From Ascidia mentula (taxonomy: Eukaryota > Chordata > Ascidiacea > Phlebobranchia > Ascidiidae), in the NCBI GenBank assembly GCA_947561715.1, contig OX387201.1:16878001-16942000 (forward strand): 64,000 bases of DNA, given 5' to 3'. Positions 1-12,291 of the stretch are shown here, one piece after another. Both the position numbers and the translations under genes were made by a program. The number at the start of each line of letters is the position of its first letter. Within the stretch, counting starts at the first letter, position 1. A model generated the notes under the pieces. That model worked only from the letters and a program-made list of their open reading frames with translations, was not told the DNA's origin and did no database searches.

Positions 1-111
1 GTTTAAAGAAAAAACACGGAATCGTTTTAGTTTTGGGATAAAATGTTGCTTCTTCCTGGTTCAGAAAAGTGTAGAAATATTTCCAACAAACAATGTTTTT
101 ATTTTAAATAG

Positions 112-395
112 TTGGAAATTCTCTACTTGTATGGAAACGAGTTTCGCGGAAAAGACGACGGGAAAAAAATTTGTGAGATTTTACCGAAGGTTGGGGAGAG
201 GTTGGAACTGAGTTGGTGCAAAATGGATCCGGATTCGATTAAGATGGTGGAGGAGGCACGAGCTAATATGGAAAACCCTGTGAGAAATTAATTTATATTT
301 GTATGAAAACATTTATTTGTGAATTTTATAAAATTAAAACTTTTTGTGACTTTTTTCAGCCGAAAGTTTGTGGTTTGGATGAAGGTCAACAGTGA
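112..395 (+). CDS. 3' terminal exons of an unrecognised gene
   Basis: Two spliced exons close a reading frame. The exon at 112-279 follows a tttaaatag acceptor, is 168 nt and ends at a gtgaga donor. The last exon at 360-395 follows a ttttttcag acceptor and ends in TGA at 393-395. Both are in phase 0, giving a 67-residue C terminus that begins LEILYLYGN and continues into a charged helix-like segment (GKKICEILPKVGERLE, then MVEEARANMENP). The opening looks like the last strand of a leucine-rich repeat, which would suit an LRR protein with a helical cap, but I do not recognise the family. Upstream exons lie outside the window. A canonical AATAAA follows the stop by about 115 nt. The exon pair is well supported; its identity is open. 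Confidence 0.6.
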
Positions 396-508
396 TCCCT
401 CCCCTCATCCGACGTAGATTCCAGTGATTCGGATTGAAGCAGAATCTCAACACGAAAACTATTTCCTGTTCCCGAATTATTTGTGTTTTTTGTTTTCGTG
501 ATTTCAGA

Positions 509-514
509 AATAAA
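509..514 (+). terminator. poly(A) signal AATAAA
   Basis: Canonical AATAAA about 115 nt downstream of the stop codon at 393-395, placed as expected for the gene ending there. Confidence 0.55.
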
Positions 515-599
515 TGGTTTTTAACAAAAAACAAAAATTCTGACATTTTTTCCCAAGCGTCACTAAGCAACACACAAACTTTAACAGTGCCACTAGAGG

Positions 600-3500
600 T
601 ATTATAACAAAAATAGAAATAATAATCAAATTAGGAAATGAGACATAATTTTGTGGTTGATTTCTGACAAAAATCAAATTTACGCAATGGTTTTTGTTGT
701 TTAAATATAGAAATGTTACTCCATTAATTTAGTGGTTTAAGAATTGATACATATTTATCTTAAAATTGTATTTAATGAAGCAACAATTAAGCCTCTCATT
801 TACGTCAGCAAATTTTATTGTTAAAATCGATTTCGCTGATGTAAGTTACCATAAGAATCGTCAGTTTCTGCAAAAATTACATAATAGTAATAATGAAAGC
901 AATAAAATACACTATAAAATAAAAAAATACGCCACTGGAAGTCCTTTCTTTACGTTATCTCCTCAAAGCTCAAACAGTGAACTATACAGTGTGGTAGCGA
1001 ACCTATAAGCAGGGGGTAGCGGAGACAAGGAAAAAACCGCACACTCACACGCGACCGCAAAAACCTGAAGCACAAACAAGTGTACCAGGAGCAAAAAATG
1101 CGACTAAAAATGGAATTAATTAGTAAAAGGTAAAATCGAAATGCAATGAAAATTATCTAATTCCCGGTAAAATCATTTTCTGAATGTTTACAGATGCTTT
1201 CGTCATATGAAGTCATTTGGCCTCACAAACATCCAAAGACTTTGCCGTCGGTTCTTGAACAAATGTCACTGAAAAGCAGGTTTCTATGAATGGGCGCCGA
1301 GCTGGGGTACCGTGTTTGGATGTGTGATGGTGAAGAAGGACCGTTTTGTCACTCTTACCGATATCGCTTGTTACCCTGTTCCAGTCGGACCGGTGAAAAT
1401 TTGTGTTTTGTTTGGCCGACATATTTTTCTTTATATGTGCAACACGTTGCTACGTAGGCTATATACCAAAATTGGTGCAAGTTAGATTTTGTGTCAGTTT
1501 GGACACCGTTCCTGTTATGGTTTCCAAAAGTAACGTTTGAATTGCCATTTTATTTGGATAATAAAAGCAAAATACATCAATAATCTTTTTGCTGATGATG
1601 GAATCTCAAAGTTGTGCCCATTGGTGATTTTGTATTAGCCTCCAAACACTTTTCTGCACATTGCCTTTTGTTATTAGAACTGCTTTATCAGCTTCCACAG
1701 AGCTAAGTTTTCCCCCACAAAACATTCAGTCATTCACCAATTCTGACAGTACATTACCTTCAATCAGCTGCAACGTCTTTGTTTTACAATTGAGCAATTT
1801 GGAGGGGGCCTTCATGTGTTACAAAACACCAGCAATTCTTCTGGCCAATAAAGCAAAACTGCACGAATGTGGGTACATGTAAAGAACCTGAAACACTAGA
1901 TTGTTGTAGGCATTAATTGTGAAATGGGAATTTTTACCAGACTTTCGACAAAAAATATTAACGTGCCACTCGCGCAAAATAATATTAGATAAAGGGTAGT
2001 TTCCAATTCAACTGCTTCGGACATTACACAGCAAAGTTTTGTTTAACCAACCAATGCTCCATCTTAATTTCCTTGTGATTCTGGTACTTTGTTAGCAACC
2101 AAACATTGCAAATTGAGAAAAGGACTGAATTTTTCTACACAAAAGTGGAATTATTGTACGATCATCAGAAACACCACGTTTGGTTACAACAACGAGATAA
2201 AAAAAAACATGGTAGAAACGTCTCTAGAGAAGGTGTACACAATTACCTTCAATATTCATTGCGCAAAACACAGAAAGCAACAATTGCTTAAAAACCAACA
2301 TCCCTGTAAAATAGGTTTGCGTGGAAGTTGTTTCGCTGTCAATTAAAAATCAAGAATAATTCCTCAATGCAGTCGAAAAATCAAGTTTTGCAAATATTTC
2401 ATAAATTATGTGACATCAAATTCGTGCCTATGCGAGCAGAATATGGCCGTAAAAAAACTGATTCAGTGAAACAAAGTTCAGATCTCTGCTAGTAAACACT
2501 GAAATTGAAATTTAGATAAAAGCAGCGACAAACTGCGATGGACGACGGCAATAAACCGCAACAAACAGCGGCACACAATACACGTTGTATCGCTTTAAAA
2601 TGGAATGAATGAAGCTGGGTATTTTATTGGAAGGGACATCTCAATGTATTGCGCCACGTATTCCCAACCAAGTTTGCGACAAATCTGCAACAAACAGTGG
2701 TAAGTTGAAACAACACAGCTCGAAAAAATATTACAAACATCACCCTCAGTTTTTGCATTTTATGCAACAACAAGTAAAACTTACTGTATTTTATTTTTAT
2801 TACATTTTGCATTTCAATGATATTTCGAAATTGGTTTGCTTTAAACCTGTACTTAAATACCTGTGTAATTCTAGAAATGATTCTGGCTTTGTTTTTTAGT
2901 TATATACATTTGTTTAAAACCATTTTTGATCAAACAATCATGTTAGGTCGCGCACGAGCGACAAGTTTCTTGGGTACAAAGCTTGAAGTGAATTTCTTGC
3001 GTGTAAATAGTGTTTAGACGTCCCAAAACACAGGTGACGTAACACGTCAATATTAAGACTTGGATACAAACCTCAATAAGTTTCAAGTCAGTCTCTTTGC
3101 ATTTCTTGTCGTCGCTTTGTTTAAGCAGGGCTCGGGCCGCCAGACCATATTTCTTATTGGCGACCGCGTGTTTAAAAACAAAAGGCAGAACCTAGAAACG
3201 ACAAAAATGTCATTAAAAGCTTGCACTGGTATTGTTTATACTGTGTATATATGCTGGTACTCTGTATAGAATGAATATATACTTTCCATCCCACCTTGCT
3301 CTCGTTCATGTCCGCAAACATTTGCAACCTTTCGAAAGTTTCTTGAAGTTGTCCACAAATTTCACCATAAGTTGTATCACAACTACTAAGATTGTCAGCG
3401 CCCTCATGCGGTTCATCTTTTTAGAAAGAAATGTGTTTAAAACACAACTGGTGAATTCAATACAATGTAAAATATGTTACTAAGCTACAAGTATAATTAC

Positions 3501-3680
3501 AGCGATATAAGCATGAATCAAAGATAATAAAGAGACACCTGTGGCTTCACTTTTTGATCTTTCTTCCCTCGCTGTGTCAAGTTGAATCATTTTATCTGCG
3601 AGAGCACAACCTTTATACACGAGCGATCCAATGAGATGACATCTCTGTTTTTCACTTTCACTGCGAAGGAAAATGTAAAT
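600..3680. other. intergenic sequence without a recognisable gene
   Basis: Only short overlapping open frames below 100 codons occur on both strands. None shows a family motif or a convincing pair of splice sites. The stretch is AT-rich with scattered short homopolymers. I see nothing else in it. Confidence 0.5.
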
Positions 3681-3684
3681 GGGT

Positions 3685-4548
3685 CATTCCATGTCAAATC
3701 ACTTAAAACCATCTTAATTGTTCTACTGGCCAAACCAGGAGGAAACTTGTTGGACCACTGAAGGAAACATTTCGTGTGTGATAGGAACACAATTATTGCC
3801 CTTATTAAACATATATTATAACAGAAGAGGAACAATTTTCAGAATGTGGATGAAGTGGGGTGCTATGTATTTATGAATAAGGTTTATTTTCTGTGTACCT
3901 TGAGAAAGGAAAACAAGTTTGTTGTTAGGAAAAATTGAATTTCAATGCACTAAAATCGCCCTATTTGATACCACAGCTTGTGGGAAAATTACATTATAAC
4001 ATTTAATATTCCATGCTGTGTATAAAAACAAGGTATATCCCAAATTACTCATGTATGACTAAAAGAGATGTTTCTTAGCCAATATTATCTTTATGAAGCG
4101 ATATAACAAGAAACCAAAAACTTTTACCACTTCAATGATTTGATATGTTGTAGCTGTAAGCTGTATGTTATAAGACCTAAAAGTTAACCATCTGACGACC
4201 TCTGGGTCACGAATCAGGCCAGGTCAAATTCAGGGTTACAACAAAGGTCAAGAGGTCATTGTAAGAAGGAAACAAAAAAATCAAAACTGATTATACAGAC
4301 AATTCTCTTTCAAACAATATCAAAGTCATCAAATTTGGCCAAGTAGTTTTCGAAATAAAGGGGTTAAAGCAGAAGGCAAACCCCTGAACTTTGCCCCAAA
4401 ACGACAACTGTATGGAAACATAACTCTTGAACCAATGATCGGAGTGAACTAAAATTTGGCATGTGTGACTGTGCCATAGTACTTAACACATATGTTTCAT
4501 CTACATTAAAGAGGTTTAGGTCATTTGGTGATGATTTAACATGGAATG
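3685..4548. repeat. possible MITE with 17-bp inverted ends
   Basis: The motif cattccatgtcaaatca at 3,685-3,701 recurs inverted at 4,532-4,548 with one mismatch. The 0.86-kb interior has no coding frame of note. The layout fits a small non-autonomous DNA transposon, but I found no clear target-site duplication, so this could also be chance pairing within a degraded repeat. Confidence 0.35.
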
Positions 4549-4750
4549 GCTTAAATTTATGTAATATTGATTGACTTGCAAGCAATCGCTAAGTTGCATT
4601 GTAAATATACACACATATATACTGTATAAGAATATTATTGACATAACATTATATTACTTTCACAAGCTCTTCGCATGAAACGTTTTACACAGAAATAGAA
4701 TTTTAACGAATCACACTAGAGTTAAATGGTTGCCAGTCTGGTGGTTTTAC

Positions 4751-7010
4751 CTCTTTATGGAAGCAGCATCTGGTCTTGGGTCGCACTTAATCCCAAGGTT
4801 AGCTGATAATTGATGAGTATCAATACGAGATATAACTTCATCAGCCGTCTCTATTATTTCATCCAATTTCTCCTCTCTTGTCTACAAATGCATGAGCTTA
4901 ATGATGGTGAAAAAATAACTTTTGTTTTCAAAGTATTTCCAGGAATTTTTACAAATTAACCTGTCTTATAAAAGTAATGATTACCTTTGCTGCTTCAAGT
5001 GCTTGTAGTTTAGCCATTTAAAGAGGTATGTGTTCACCCCAGTCCAACCTCAGTTTATCGAACAAGTCCAGTCGTTCTTGTCTGTCACGGAATATCAAAG
5101 TTTAGGATATAATCGTGTCAGCAATAGCCCTGTTTACATGAAATGGTTTGCGAACGAGCTTGCGGCATCGAGCCGTGAAGAACTAACATACCATAACGAG
5201 CGAGCTTCGGGGCTCAATTTACATGAGCGCGAAATTCGGTTCTCGCAAAATGGATATGGCGGTAACAGATAGTTTGTTGGAAGTTAGGGCTCTACTTTTA
5301 CTTCATAATTACCAAAAACGGTGCAAACGAAAAAAGGCTTTGCTGTTGTTACATGTCAATGCGTTGCTTTCTCACAATCGAAGACTTGAACGGCCGTGGC
5401 GATTACAGAGGTGAGATATTGGTGGTATTTATGGGCCAAGCTTTATGCTTACTGGAATACTGTGCTTCGCTTTGCATACATAGTTTTCTATCTTGGTTAA
5501 GTTAAATGTTATTTTCGTTTGTTTTAGGTCAGGACAATGGTGGAATGTTATAGTTCCCGGTTTTAATGATTCCCAGTGGTTGACCCATTTCAGATTGAGT
5601 AAAGAATGCTTTGGGTGTTCTTCAACACTTTTTAACAACTGGTGTATTGCTTCGTTGGTCCAAATTACTGGACTTTTTCGCAATATTTTTGTCATTTTTT
5701 ATGAAATAAATATTAATACCAAGCACACAAATTAAAACCTCAAAAAGAATATCTTCGAAAAACATCGACAAGCAAACCTAACCTAACTTGATTTTGCCGC
5801 CAAATTTTTCGAACAGCTGGTTCGCGAAAAGAAGCTAGTTGGGCGAACTAGCTTCCGAACCCACCCCTATTAAGCTAGTTCGCCGAAACCGCTTCCGAAC
5901 TAGCTTGGGCTGTGATGCGTAACGCTTTTTCTGATAATGGCGGGAAGCGGGTAAGAAGCGTGCCGCGAACCCGCTTTAGACGTCCATGTAAACAGGGCTA
6001 ATGATTTTGTTAATTATCGGATTTGGTTACGTCATACTTAGCAACCCAGGAAATTTGAAGGTCTCTGACATCATCCTCACACTGGTTGGAGCTTTTGTTT
6101 GATTTCTTTGAGTTTGAGTTGCGGTTAGTTTTGTTCTTCCCCGGTGGGTCGATCAGGACGTACGTGAATTTGTGTGTGTACTGCAGGAAACAAGATATGC
6201 AACATATAAGATTTGAACTCTACTGATTTAGATGCAGAAGTCTAGGACATCATCTATATGAAAAAAAGCAACAAAGGCAAAAGGTGAATTTCTGCATAGT
6301 TTGTTATTCTACCTCTTCAGAAATCTTGGACCTTTTTCTGCTATACAAGCTCTGTTAACAATACACATTGCTTCAGAGGAAGATAAATTGAGTGTTTGAA
6401 TTAACACAACTTACTGCACGTTTTCCAAGCTCCCCTTTTGCCATGCTCATCTGACCAATCAGGTACTGTCCTCCAGTCACATGCTTTGGTAATCTGAAAT
6501 ATTTAAAAGTGATTTAAATGTTGTTTAGCGCTTGTCACATGACAAACAAACCAAATAAACACAATCTTACTTGTCTTCTTGTAAAGGAGCAACATAGAAT
6601 GGAAATGGATGTCCAGGAATCACTGTTTGATTCGACATCTTGTTACTTCCCATCAACGCGTCTCTGTATGTGGAAAAAACATCCAGTGATATTGATGACG
6701 ACAGTTTGGCTTTCACCACTAGTGCGGCGTCCTTGAGTCGGTGTAGGGCGTCCCTCGATGAATGGGAGACTTGTAAGCGTATTGTGTATTCACCTTTGTC
6801 TAATTTGATTGGGTACTGTAAGATAAATACATGCACAATCAACTGTGTCTAATTGCAAATATGATATGTAATCACTATAATGAATATACCTGGTGAGGAT
6901 AAGCGTCCCCTGCACCCACAAAGCACTTGTTGGAATCAAACATCAACCATATCTAACTGTTATATTCATTCTCGTACAATAAATCCGACAACATGGGAAA
7001 GGACATGCTT
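4751..7010 (-). pseudogene. TPP2: tripeptidyl-peptidase II, C-terminal exons, broken
   Basis: TPP II is a giant cytosolic subtilisin-family exopeptidase. Six minus-strand exons match its C-terminal half: 6,890 to about 7,010, 6,571-6,815, 6,415-6,493, 6,038-6,180, 4,985-5,081 and 4,751-4,881. All visible junctions are GT-AG and in phase. Diagnostic stretches are FDSNK then GAGDAYPHQ, KLDKGEYTIRLQ, ELGKRA, DLQISWVAK, and DEVISRIDT followed by CDPRPDAASIK. Two in-frame stops interrupt otherwise well-conserved sequence: TAG at 6,953-6,955 where Gln is expected (one change from CAG), and TAA at 5,018-5,020 where the family has Tyr (PLY). No N-terminal protease exons follow upstream on this strand. 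An inverted protease-domain fragment lies at 7,848-8,246. I infer a dead, rearranged copy. A sequencing error would have to explain two separate stops. Confidence 0.85.
5126..5999 (+). mobile_element. PIF/Harbinger-like element in a TPP2 intron
   Basis: The ends are inverted copies of AGCCCTGTTTACATG (5,126-5,140 and 5,985-5,999) flanked by the 3-bp direct repeat AAT. Inside, a plus-strand frame at about 5,250-5,414 (leucine-rich then basic, RRLERPWRLQR) ends at a GT donor. It could splice at 5,527 to an exon beginning GQWWNVIVPGFNDSQW and continuing HFRLSKECF. This resembles the N-terminal region of Harbinger-type transposases. The catalytic DDE part is absent, so the 874-bp copy is non-autonomous. 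Subterminal repeats with gctagttcg motifs fill 5,780-5,980. Family assignment is inferred from the 3-bp duplication and the transposase-like segment. Confidence 0.55.
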
Positions 7011-7356
7011 TGTAAGTATTTTGAAACCTTTTCGTGTGTTTTAACGTACATTAAATTTTATGAGCTTATTTTTTAAAAAAATTGGTGACATTGATAAAAA
7101 TATACGGCCCAGGCTTTTTTTCAGCTATTAAGCAAACTGTTTTTGTAAATTTAGGTGTGAGACACCCAGGACATAGTAGCCATCAATTAGAATTTCACCT
7201 GACCCATAAACTTTTACCAAATGAAATTTGAAAATGTTTACTGATATTCTGCACAAAATTTCCAAATGCTTTAACATATGAGATGTGTTTGCTATTCTGC
7301 GCTTCATCCTCACAATCAAAAGTCATGCATGAAATTATTTAATCTGTTTTCTCCAG

Positions 7357-7571
7357 TTACCTTTTTTGGGATAAAATAGACATGTGTTTATTTGAAGGGC
7401 GACAGTTGGTCCATCATCAGGATAATCCAAACAGACATTTGTGGACTCCTCATTATGCTCAGGCAGCATTCGATTATGCCGTTATAAAATTTGTTAATGT
7501 GGGATTTTTTGCACCCGATGAAATGTCAAAGAAATTCTTCTTTCTGGTGTATTTGGAGTACACGAAGCAGT
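7357..7571 (+). CDS. possible single exon of unknown gene
   Basis: A 215-nt stretch is open between a ttttctccag acceptor and a strong CA|gtaagt donor. It encodes about 71 residues rich in aromatic amino acids (for example HLWTPHYAQAAFDYAV and FFAPDEMSKKFFF). I recognise no family and see no partner exons. It lies between the two opposed TPP2 fragments and does not resemble TPP2. It may be chance. Confidence 0.25.
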
Positions 7572-7847
7572 AAGTCAAATATGGTGATGTTTAAACAATT
7601 TGGACAGGCAAAAGTTAAAGCAGTATGCTGTCAAACATATCAGTTCTCAACAGTGCAGCTTGGTGACTAGTGATGTTGTTGCACATCAAGCATCCATGTA
7701 AAAATATTCAATTATAATTCTTAACAATGTCTATGTTCAATTTTTTCGTGAGCATTTATGAAGAAGGAAAAGTTCTGTGTGTTGTTGCTAATTGTATTAA
7801 TCGCCTTAGTATATTGTTGAGTCACATTTGTTTTTTATATCCTGTAG

Positions 7848-8246
7848 GGTCACATGGAATGCATGTTGCAGCCATAACTACTGGGCGATTACCTGGGTGA
7901 TGTTGTAGCCATAACTTCGCGGGTGAACCAGACAAAAATTTTATTACACCTGGTGCACAAATTGTTGCCATCAAGATTGTTGATTCCAGACTTGCTACCA
8001 TGGAGACCAGGACTTTAATCAGAGGGGTCAGTTTGATATTTTGTTTATTGTAAAATGTGTAGCTTTTTGTGTTGTATTCTGTATTGTTAAAACAGCTGGA
8101 ACAGACGGTTACTTTTTTCTGTGTACTTGTAATTTCATATATTAACATATATACATATTTGTGTTCCAGTTATTACAGGTTGTTCATCTGGGATGTGATC
8201 TTGCCAACCTTAGTTATGGTGAAGCGTGCCACTGGCCGGGGGCTGG
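7848..8246 (+). pseudogene. TPP2: TPP2 subtilisin-domain fragment, inverted and degenerate
   Basis: Two plus-strand exons match the TPP II protease core. The first (from 7,848) contains SHGMHVAAI, the catalytic-His block with Thr replaced by Met, and later [21 protein letters not shown]. The second (8,179-8,246) contains CDLANLSYGEACHWP and ends at a GT donor. Within the first exon about 36 nt around the His block appear duplicated in tandem, and a TGA falls at the junction (near 7,898-7,900). METRTLIR has also lost a codon relative to the family. The fragment faces away from the C-terminal TPP2 exons at 4,751-7,010, so the locus is rearranged and the pieces cannot form one transcript. Confidence 0.75.
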
Positions 8247-8796
8247 GTAAGAAATATGTCACCTATCACTTACATGTCATTGAATTTGTCATGTGTGTTT
8301 TTCAGTTTTAGGAAGCTCTCTTTGCAATGGAAGAACCATTTGAAGGATTCATAAGAAATGTTTGAAGTGTGGAAAAAGAATTCTCTCTTCGTCGCAACTT
8401 TGGGCAAATGCAACGTTGAGGAAACTAATGGAAAGTCAGTTTAAATACTGAAGACTTCAGCCTATTATCCACGTCAGTATATAACAAAAGAAACACGATT
8501 TATCTCATAGTGGGGTAGGATGAACTGTTGTGCTATTTTGGGGGCTAGACTGGTGGGCCCCATGGACTAGCCTTGTGGACCATAGTTTGGTGACCCCTGG
8601 TGAGTCACATGCCCTTAGTAAATCTTAACCTTTTCCTTTAGTTATCGTGTATCTGCAACATTAACTAGAGGATGTCATGTCAATGTCTGGGTTTTGTTGC
8701 AGATCTGCATCTTGTGTCTCTTGATTCCAGAGTGTACACACCAGCTATGATAAATTATCATTGAACATTTTACTTGATCTGTTACTCTTTTTGCAG

Positions 8797-9657
8797 GAAC
8801 TCAAAGCAGCAGAAGCCAGGTTAAAGATATTGGACCAAAAACTTGCTTCTAAGAAGGTAGAAAAATGTTTATTGTAAAAAAGAATTTTGCGGTCGTTTTT
8901 TTTTAATGTGTTGCGAGATCCATGATTGGAAACAAACGTGTGATGCAATTTTATGCTAAAAGAAACGCTTTTGTCAATGCAGTAATTCTGCACAACTCTG
9001 ACTGTTTAAGACAACCATTAAGTTAGATTATGATCAGTTTAACAAATCCATTACTTTAGGCTGTGGGTTGTTTTGTTCCTCCGAGCGAACTGACATTTTC
9101 CATGGACAAAATTATTGACAACGGAAACTTCAGGCTTGTTCAGAAGGCGTGGAATGACATGCATGGAAATGTAACAGTGCAGTACATTAACAAAGAGGAC
9201 GAAATATCGACCGAACAACAGATGGAAACGTAAGTTTGAAAATATATTGACACGGTTTAGAGGTTTTATTCACATAAATGTTTTTCATGTAAAATTCAAA
9301 CATGGATCTACAGTTATTCACAAATCTCATTAATTGAGCTGGTACGTTTGTTGCAGGTTGACGGAGGGCGTCTCACTATCCCGGTTGGCTAATCACGATC
9401 ACGTGATCCGCGTACTCGGTCACACTCGCCAGCGAAACGAGTTCGGAGTTTGGTTCGAGTACGTGGACGGTATGAACACCCTCCCCTTCCTCCAATACAC
9501 CAGGAAGAAGGATTTCTGGCTCCCTCCCCTGGCCAACGTCCGACTCTGTGCCGATATCGCATCTGCCATTCACTTCCTCCACTCCGATCCAATCTTTAGA
9601 GTCGGTGACGTCACGATTGATGTCGTGCAGCCTACGTGCCAAAGTGACGGGGTTTAA
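8797..9657 (+). pseudogene. kinase-like gene fragment with degenerate catalytic motifs
   Basis: Three exons join in phase: 8,797-8,856 (heptad-like ELKAAEARLKILDQKLASKK), 9,060-9,229, and from 9,357. The second and third resemble the N-lobe and helix E of a tyrosine-kinase-like or RIPK-type kinase: a glycine-loop relic (DNGNFRLVQKAW), VTVQYINK in place of the VAVK strand, HDHVIRVLGHTRQ, WFEYVDG, and LCADIASAIHFLHSDP. The invariant lysine is Gln. After HSDP the frame runs to a stop at 9,655-9,657, while the next kinase segment (LRAKVTGFKIGKV, normally containing DFG) lies in another frame from about 9,612. A frameshift therefore separates subdomains VI and VII. I infer a pseudokinase-derived pseudogene. 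The exact family is not determined. Confidence 0.55.
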
Positions 9658-9849
9658 GATTGGTAAAGTAATAGACGGCAACGAAAGTCGTGGGAATGCT
9701 ACCGGATTCCTTGCAAAGATAATCGCATCTATAATCCTTCCTATTCTTTCACCTGTGTGTTTTCGTGAGCATTTTTTTTTAGTTTACTCTGATATCGTCA
9801 TTACTCCACAGCTATCACATCCGAAACTGTTCCATTTATTTAGTTGAGA

Positions 9850-12037
9850 TATGGGTCATATTTGTGTTTTAAAGTTTCCAGTGGTTGGGTATGCCTCCAT
9901 TTTATGTGTTTCCAATATAGCCCACATATGACGTATCCGAGATATAATCCATTACTGCACTGGGACGACTTTTCAGACCTAAACTCTCTATTGTTTGTTC
10001 GGCATTGAATGCGTTGACACTTTATTTTTGTTTATATAGTGCTGTTGTTTTCAGTAAAAATATGTGAGTGTGAAGGATTGTTTGTTTTCACAAAAGAAAA
10101 CCTGATCTTGCTGACTGTATTTATGCATACATGTTGTTAATCACAGGCACAAACCTCAGTCCCATTTATCAAATTTGTATAGATAACGACTTTTCGGATT
10201 GCACTGAAAGCTTGATGAGCGTCAAAAAGTATGGATTGGTTCGTGGAAGGGATAGGTTTAATATACATATCACAAATACAATATATACAATGTTAGTTGC
10301 TTGAAATCTTCGGAAAACCTTCCCCTCATTTGGTTTCGTCACAGCAATATAGGAGGAAATAAAACAGCAGCATCAAGCAAAGCACACTGGCAGGGAAACG
10401 GTATGTACAGACTGAACAGTTACGTGTGGTCAGGTACGGCAGTGTGTGGTTAATGTTTACAGCACAAGCCTTGTCCACGTTAAATTTTGCCCTTGTCAGT
10501 TGTTGCGAAAAGCAGGATGTTTTTACGGTGTTTGTGCGATGCCAGAACACAAACCCAAAATTTTGGAAAAATATTTCAAACACAATGGAAACGCAGTCAC
10601 AACCAAACTATGCGACATATGGCGAGTGTTGCGAAAATGAATAAAACTGTTGAAAAATGAATACGATACAAGTTGATTATCCTCTATGTTGCATCACTTC
10701 AGAGTGTTGTGGGTCGACCTTAATGGCAATCGAGTCGTCTTGTTCTTGGCAGAATTTTTCCTTTTTTTGAGACGATTCTATGAAGAATGGATAACAGTAA
10801 AGTCCCGGTTGTAAACCTTTACTACATAACAAATAACCTTTTCTTTAACTTTTCTAATCAGCGAGAAATCAATATCAAAATTTAGTTTTCGCTCTAATTT
10901 AATCAAATTAAAACTGCGCTTTTTGGGTGAATAAACAAATGGAGTTATTTTGTCACAACGGTTGCGCTGACGCGAGAAATTTCACAATGGCGCTAAATAG
11001 TCGTGTCAAAGTCTTGCGGTATGCGTATGCCCCATTTACATGTTTCGGTTGTATTTGCAACGGTAGATGTCGTCGTCGGACGGGAAGAGTATGTGGCAGC
11101 ACTTGGAGTACTGCTTTTAGGGTGAAAGACTCTTCTTCCTCTTCTTTCTTCATCCCTGTACGGGTTTGTACAGGATCGAGGTTGTGATCGGCGACTGGAT
11201 GCTGGTGTTCCTCACTTCGGGTGGAAGGTACACCGGATCGGAGACCGTGGGTGCTTCGGCGTTGAACCTCGGGGGGCACGTACGCTGTAATGATGGATCA
11301 TACGCTGGTGATGCAGGGGCGTACAATGGTGATGAACTGGCGTATCTGAAGGAAAAAAAAACAATAGAAGGAAAAACGCGTACGGGAGAATATACCGACT
11401 CCTAGTGATTGGTCAATCATTAAATTATTGTCCACAAGTTGGCGCAAATAAATGGCGAGCGAGAACAACAAATACAAACAACAATACAATAACAAACGCG
11501 TACGGGAAAAAACAGTGACATCTGGTGGTTATTTGGAGGTTAATGTATAGTCCACAGGTGGGCGCTAATGTGGGGCGTTTTCCGGTTATTTTGGCTATTG
11601 TCGTGAAAGGTCTTATACAGTACGTTTATTGGTGGCATATTATTTTTGCTATATGTGTATGTATGCCATATATGCTATACAGTCGGATTCAGTGAGGATA
11701 AATTTCGAAAAAAAACAATAACATCGCGTGGACAAATTTTGATGATGTATCATCCGGGAGTGGGCGCTATAATGGGGTGTCGGTATTTCTCTGGTTGTTA
11801 TTGGCGTTGACAACATTCTAAAGTTGCGCGCGTCGGGTGCGGACGCAAAATGGAGAGGGACAAAACTAGCTACGCTCAGGCAGCTAATAAAAGCAAGGCA
11901 GCCAAATCTTCATTTAAAAGGCCTTGCTGTTTGACTTTTGTGACTGTTACAAAATTACCAAGAGATGAAAGTAGTATAGGCTCGCCATGAAGATGCAGCA
12001 ATAGTTCCTCGGATGTAGGTCTTCCTCCGATAAGGTC
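9850..12037. other. non-coding flank left of the Maverick
   Basis: No supported gene. The motif acgcgtacggga occurs at 11,376-11,387 and 11,496-11,507, 120 bp apart, each followed by related sequence with a gtccaca and ggcgc theme, suggesting an old tandem repeat. Several opposed open frames at 10,326-10,644 and 10,927-11,405 are unsupported by motifs or splice sites. Confidence 0.45.
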
Positions 12038-12178
12038 CTTGGCTCCGAAAAATGTCCCCCTCCTCCGATCAGATCTTTAGCTCCGAGCCCGCTTCTCCGC
12101 TAAAATAGAGCCCTTTTAGCTTTCGGGCTTCACGCTTTCGGGCTTCCGCAAGAGTTCTGAGAAAGTCGGGTGTGTGTG
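12038..12178 (+). repeat. left terminal inverted repeat of the Maverick
   Basis: This block matches the reverse complement of 23,964-24,105 almost base for base from cgaaaaatgtccccc at 12,046 to the gtgtgtgtg run near 12,178; the outer few bases match more weakly. It holds repeated ctccga and ctttcgggctt motifs. Further ctccga-like units continue leftward to about 12,000, so the true end may extend a little. Confidence 0.9.
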
Positions 12179-12227
12179 ACAGGAAGCATATTGGTTTATG
12201 CGGTCGGTCGAATGCGGTGTTTAAGAA

Positions 12228-12235
12228 TATAAATA
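12228..12235 (+). promoter_or_regulatory. TATA box for the rightward gene block
   Basis: TATAAATA lies 57 bases before the BIR gene ATG and just inside the terminal repeat, the usual place for a promoter driving the rightward genes. It is an RNA polymerase II core element by sequence. Use is inferred. Confidence 0.55.
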
Positions 12236-12291
12236 GTGCGATTGAATTCAAACGAGTGTATTGTTAGTGCCACTTTCTGGTTCAAGAAAAA

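Noticed and set aside
5493-5735. Independent host gene between TPP2 exons
   Set aside because: It lies wholly inside the inverted-repeat-bounded transposon and matches a Harbinger-type transposase N terminus.
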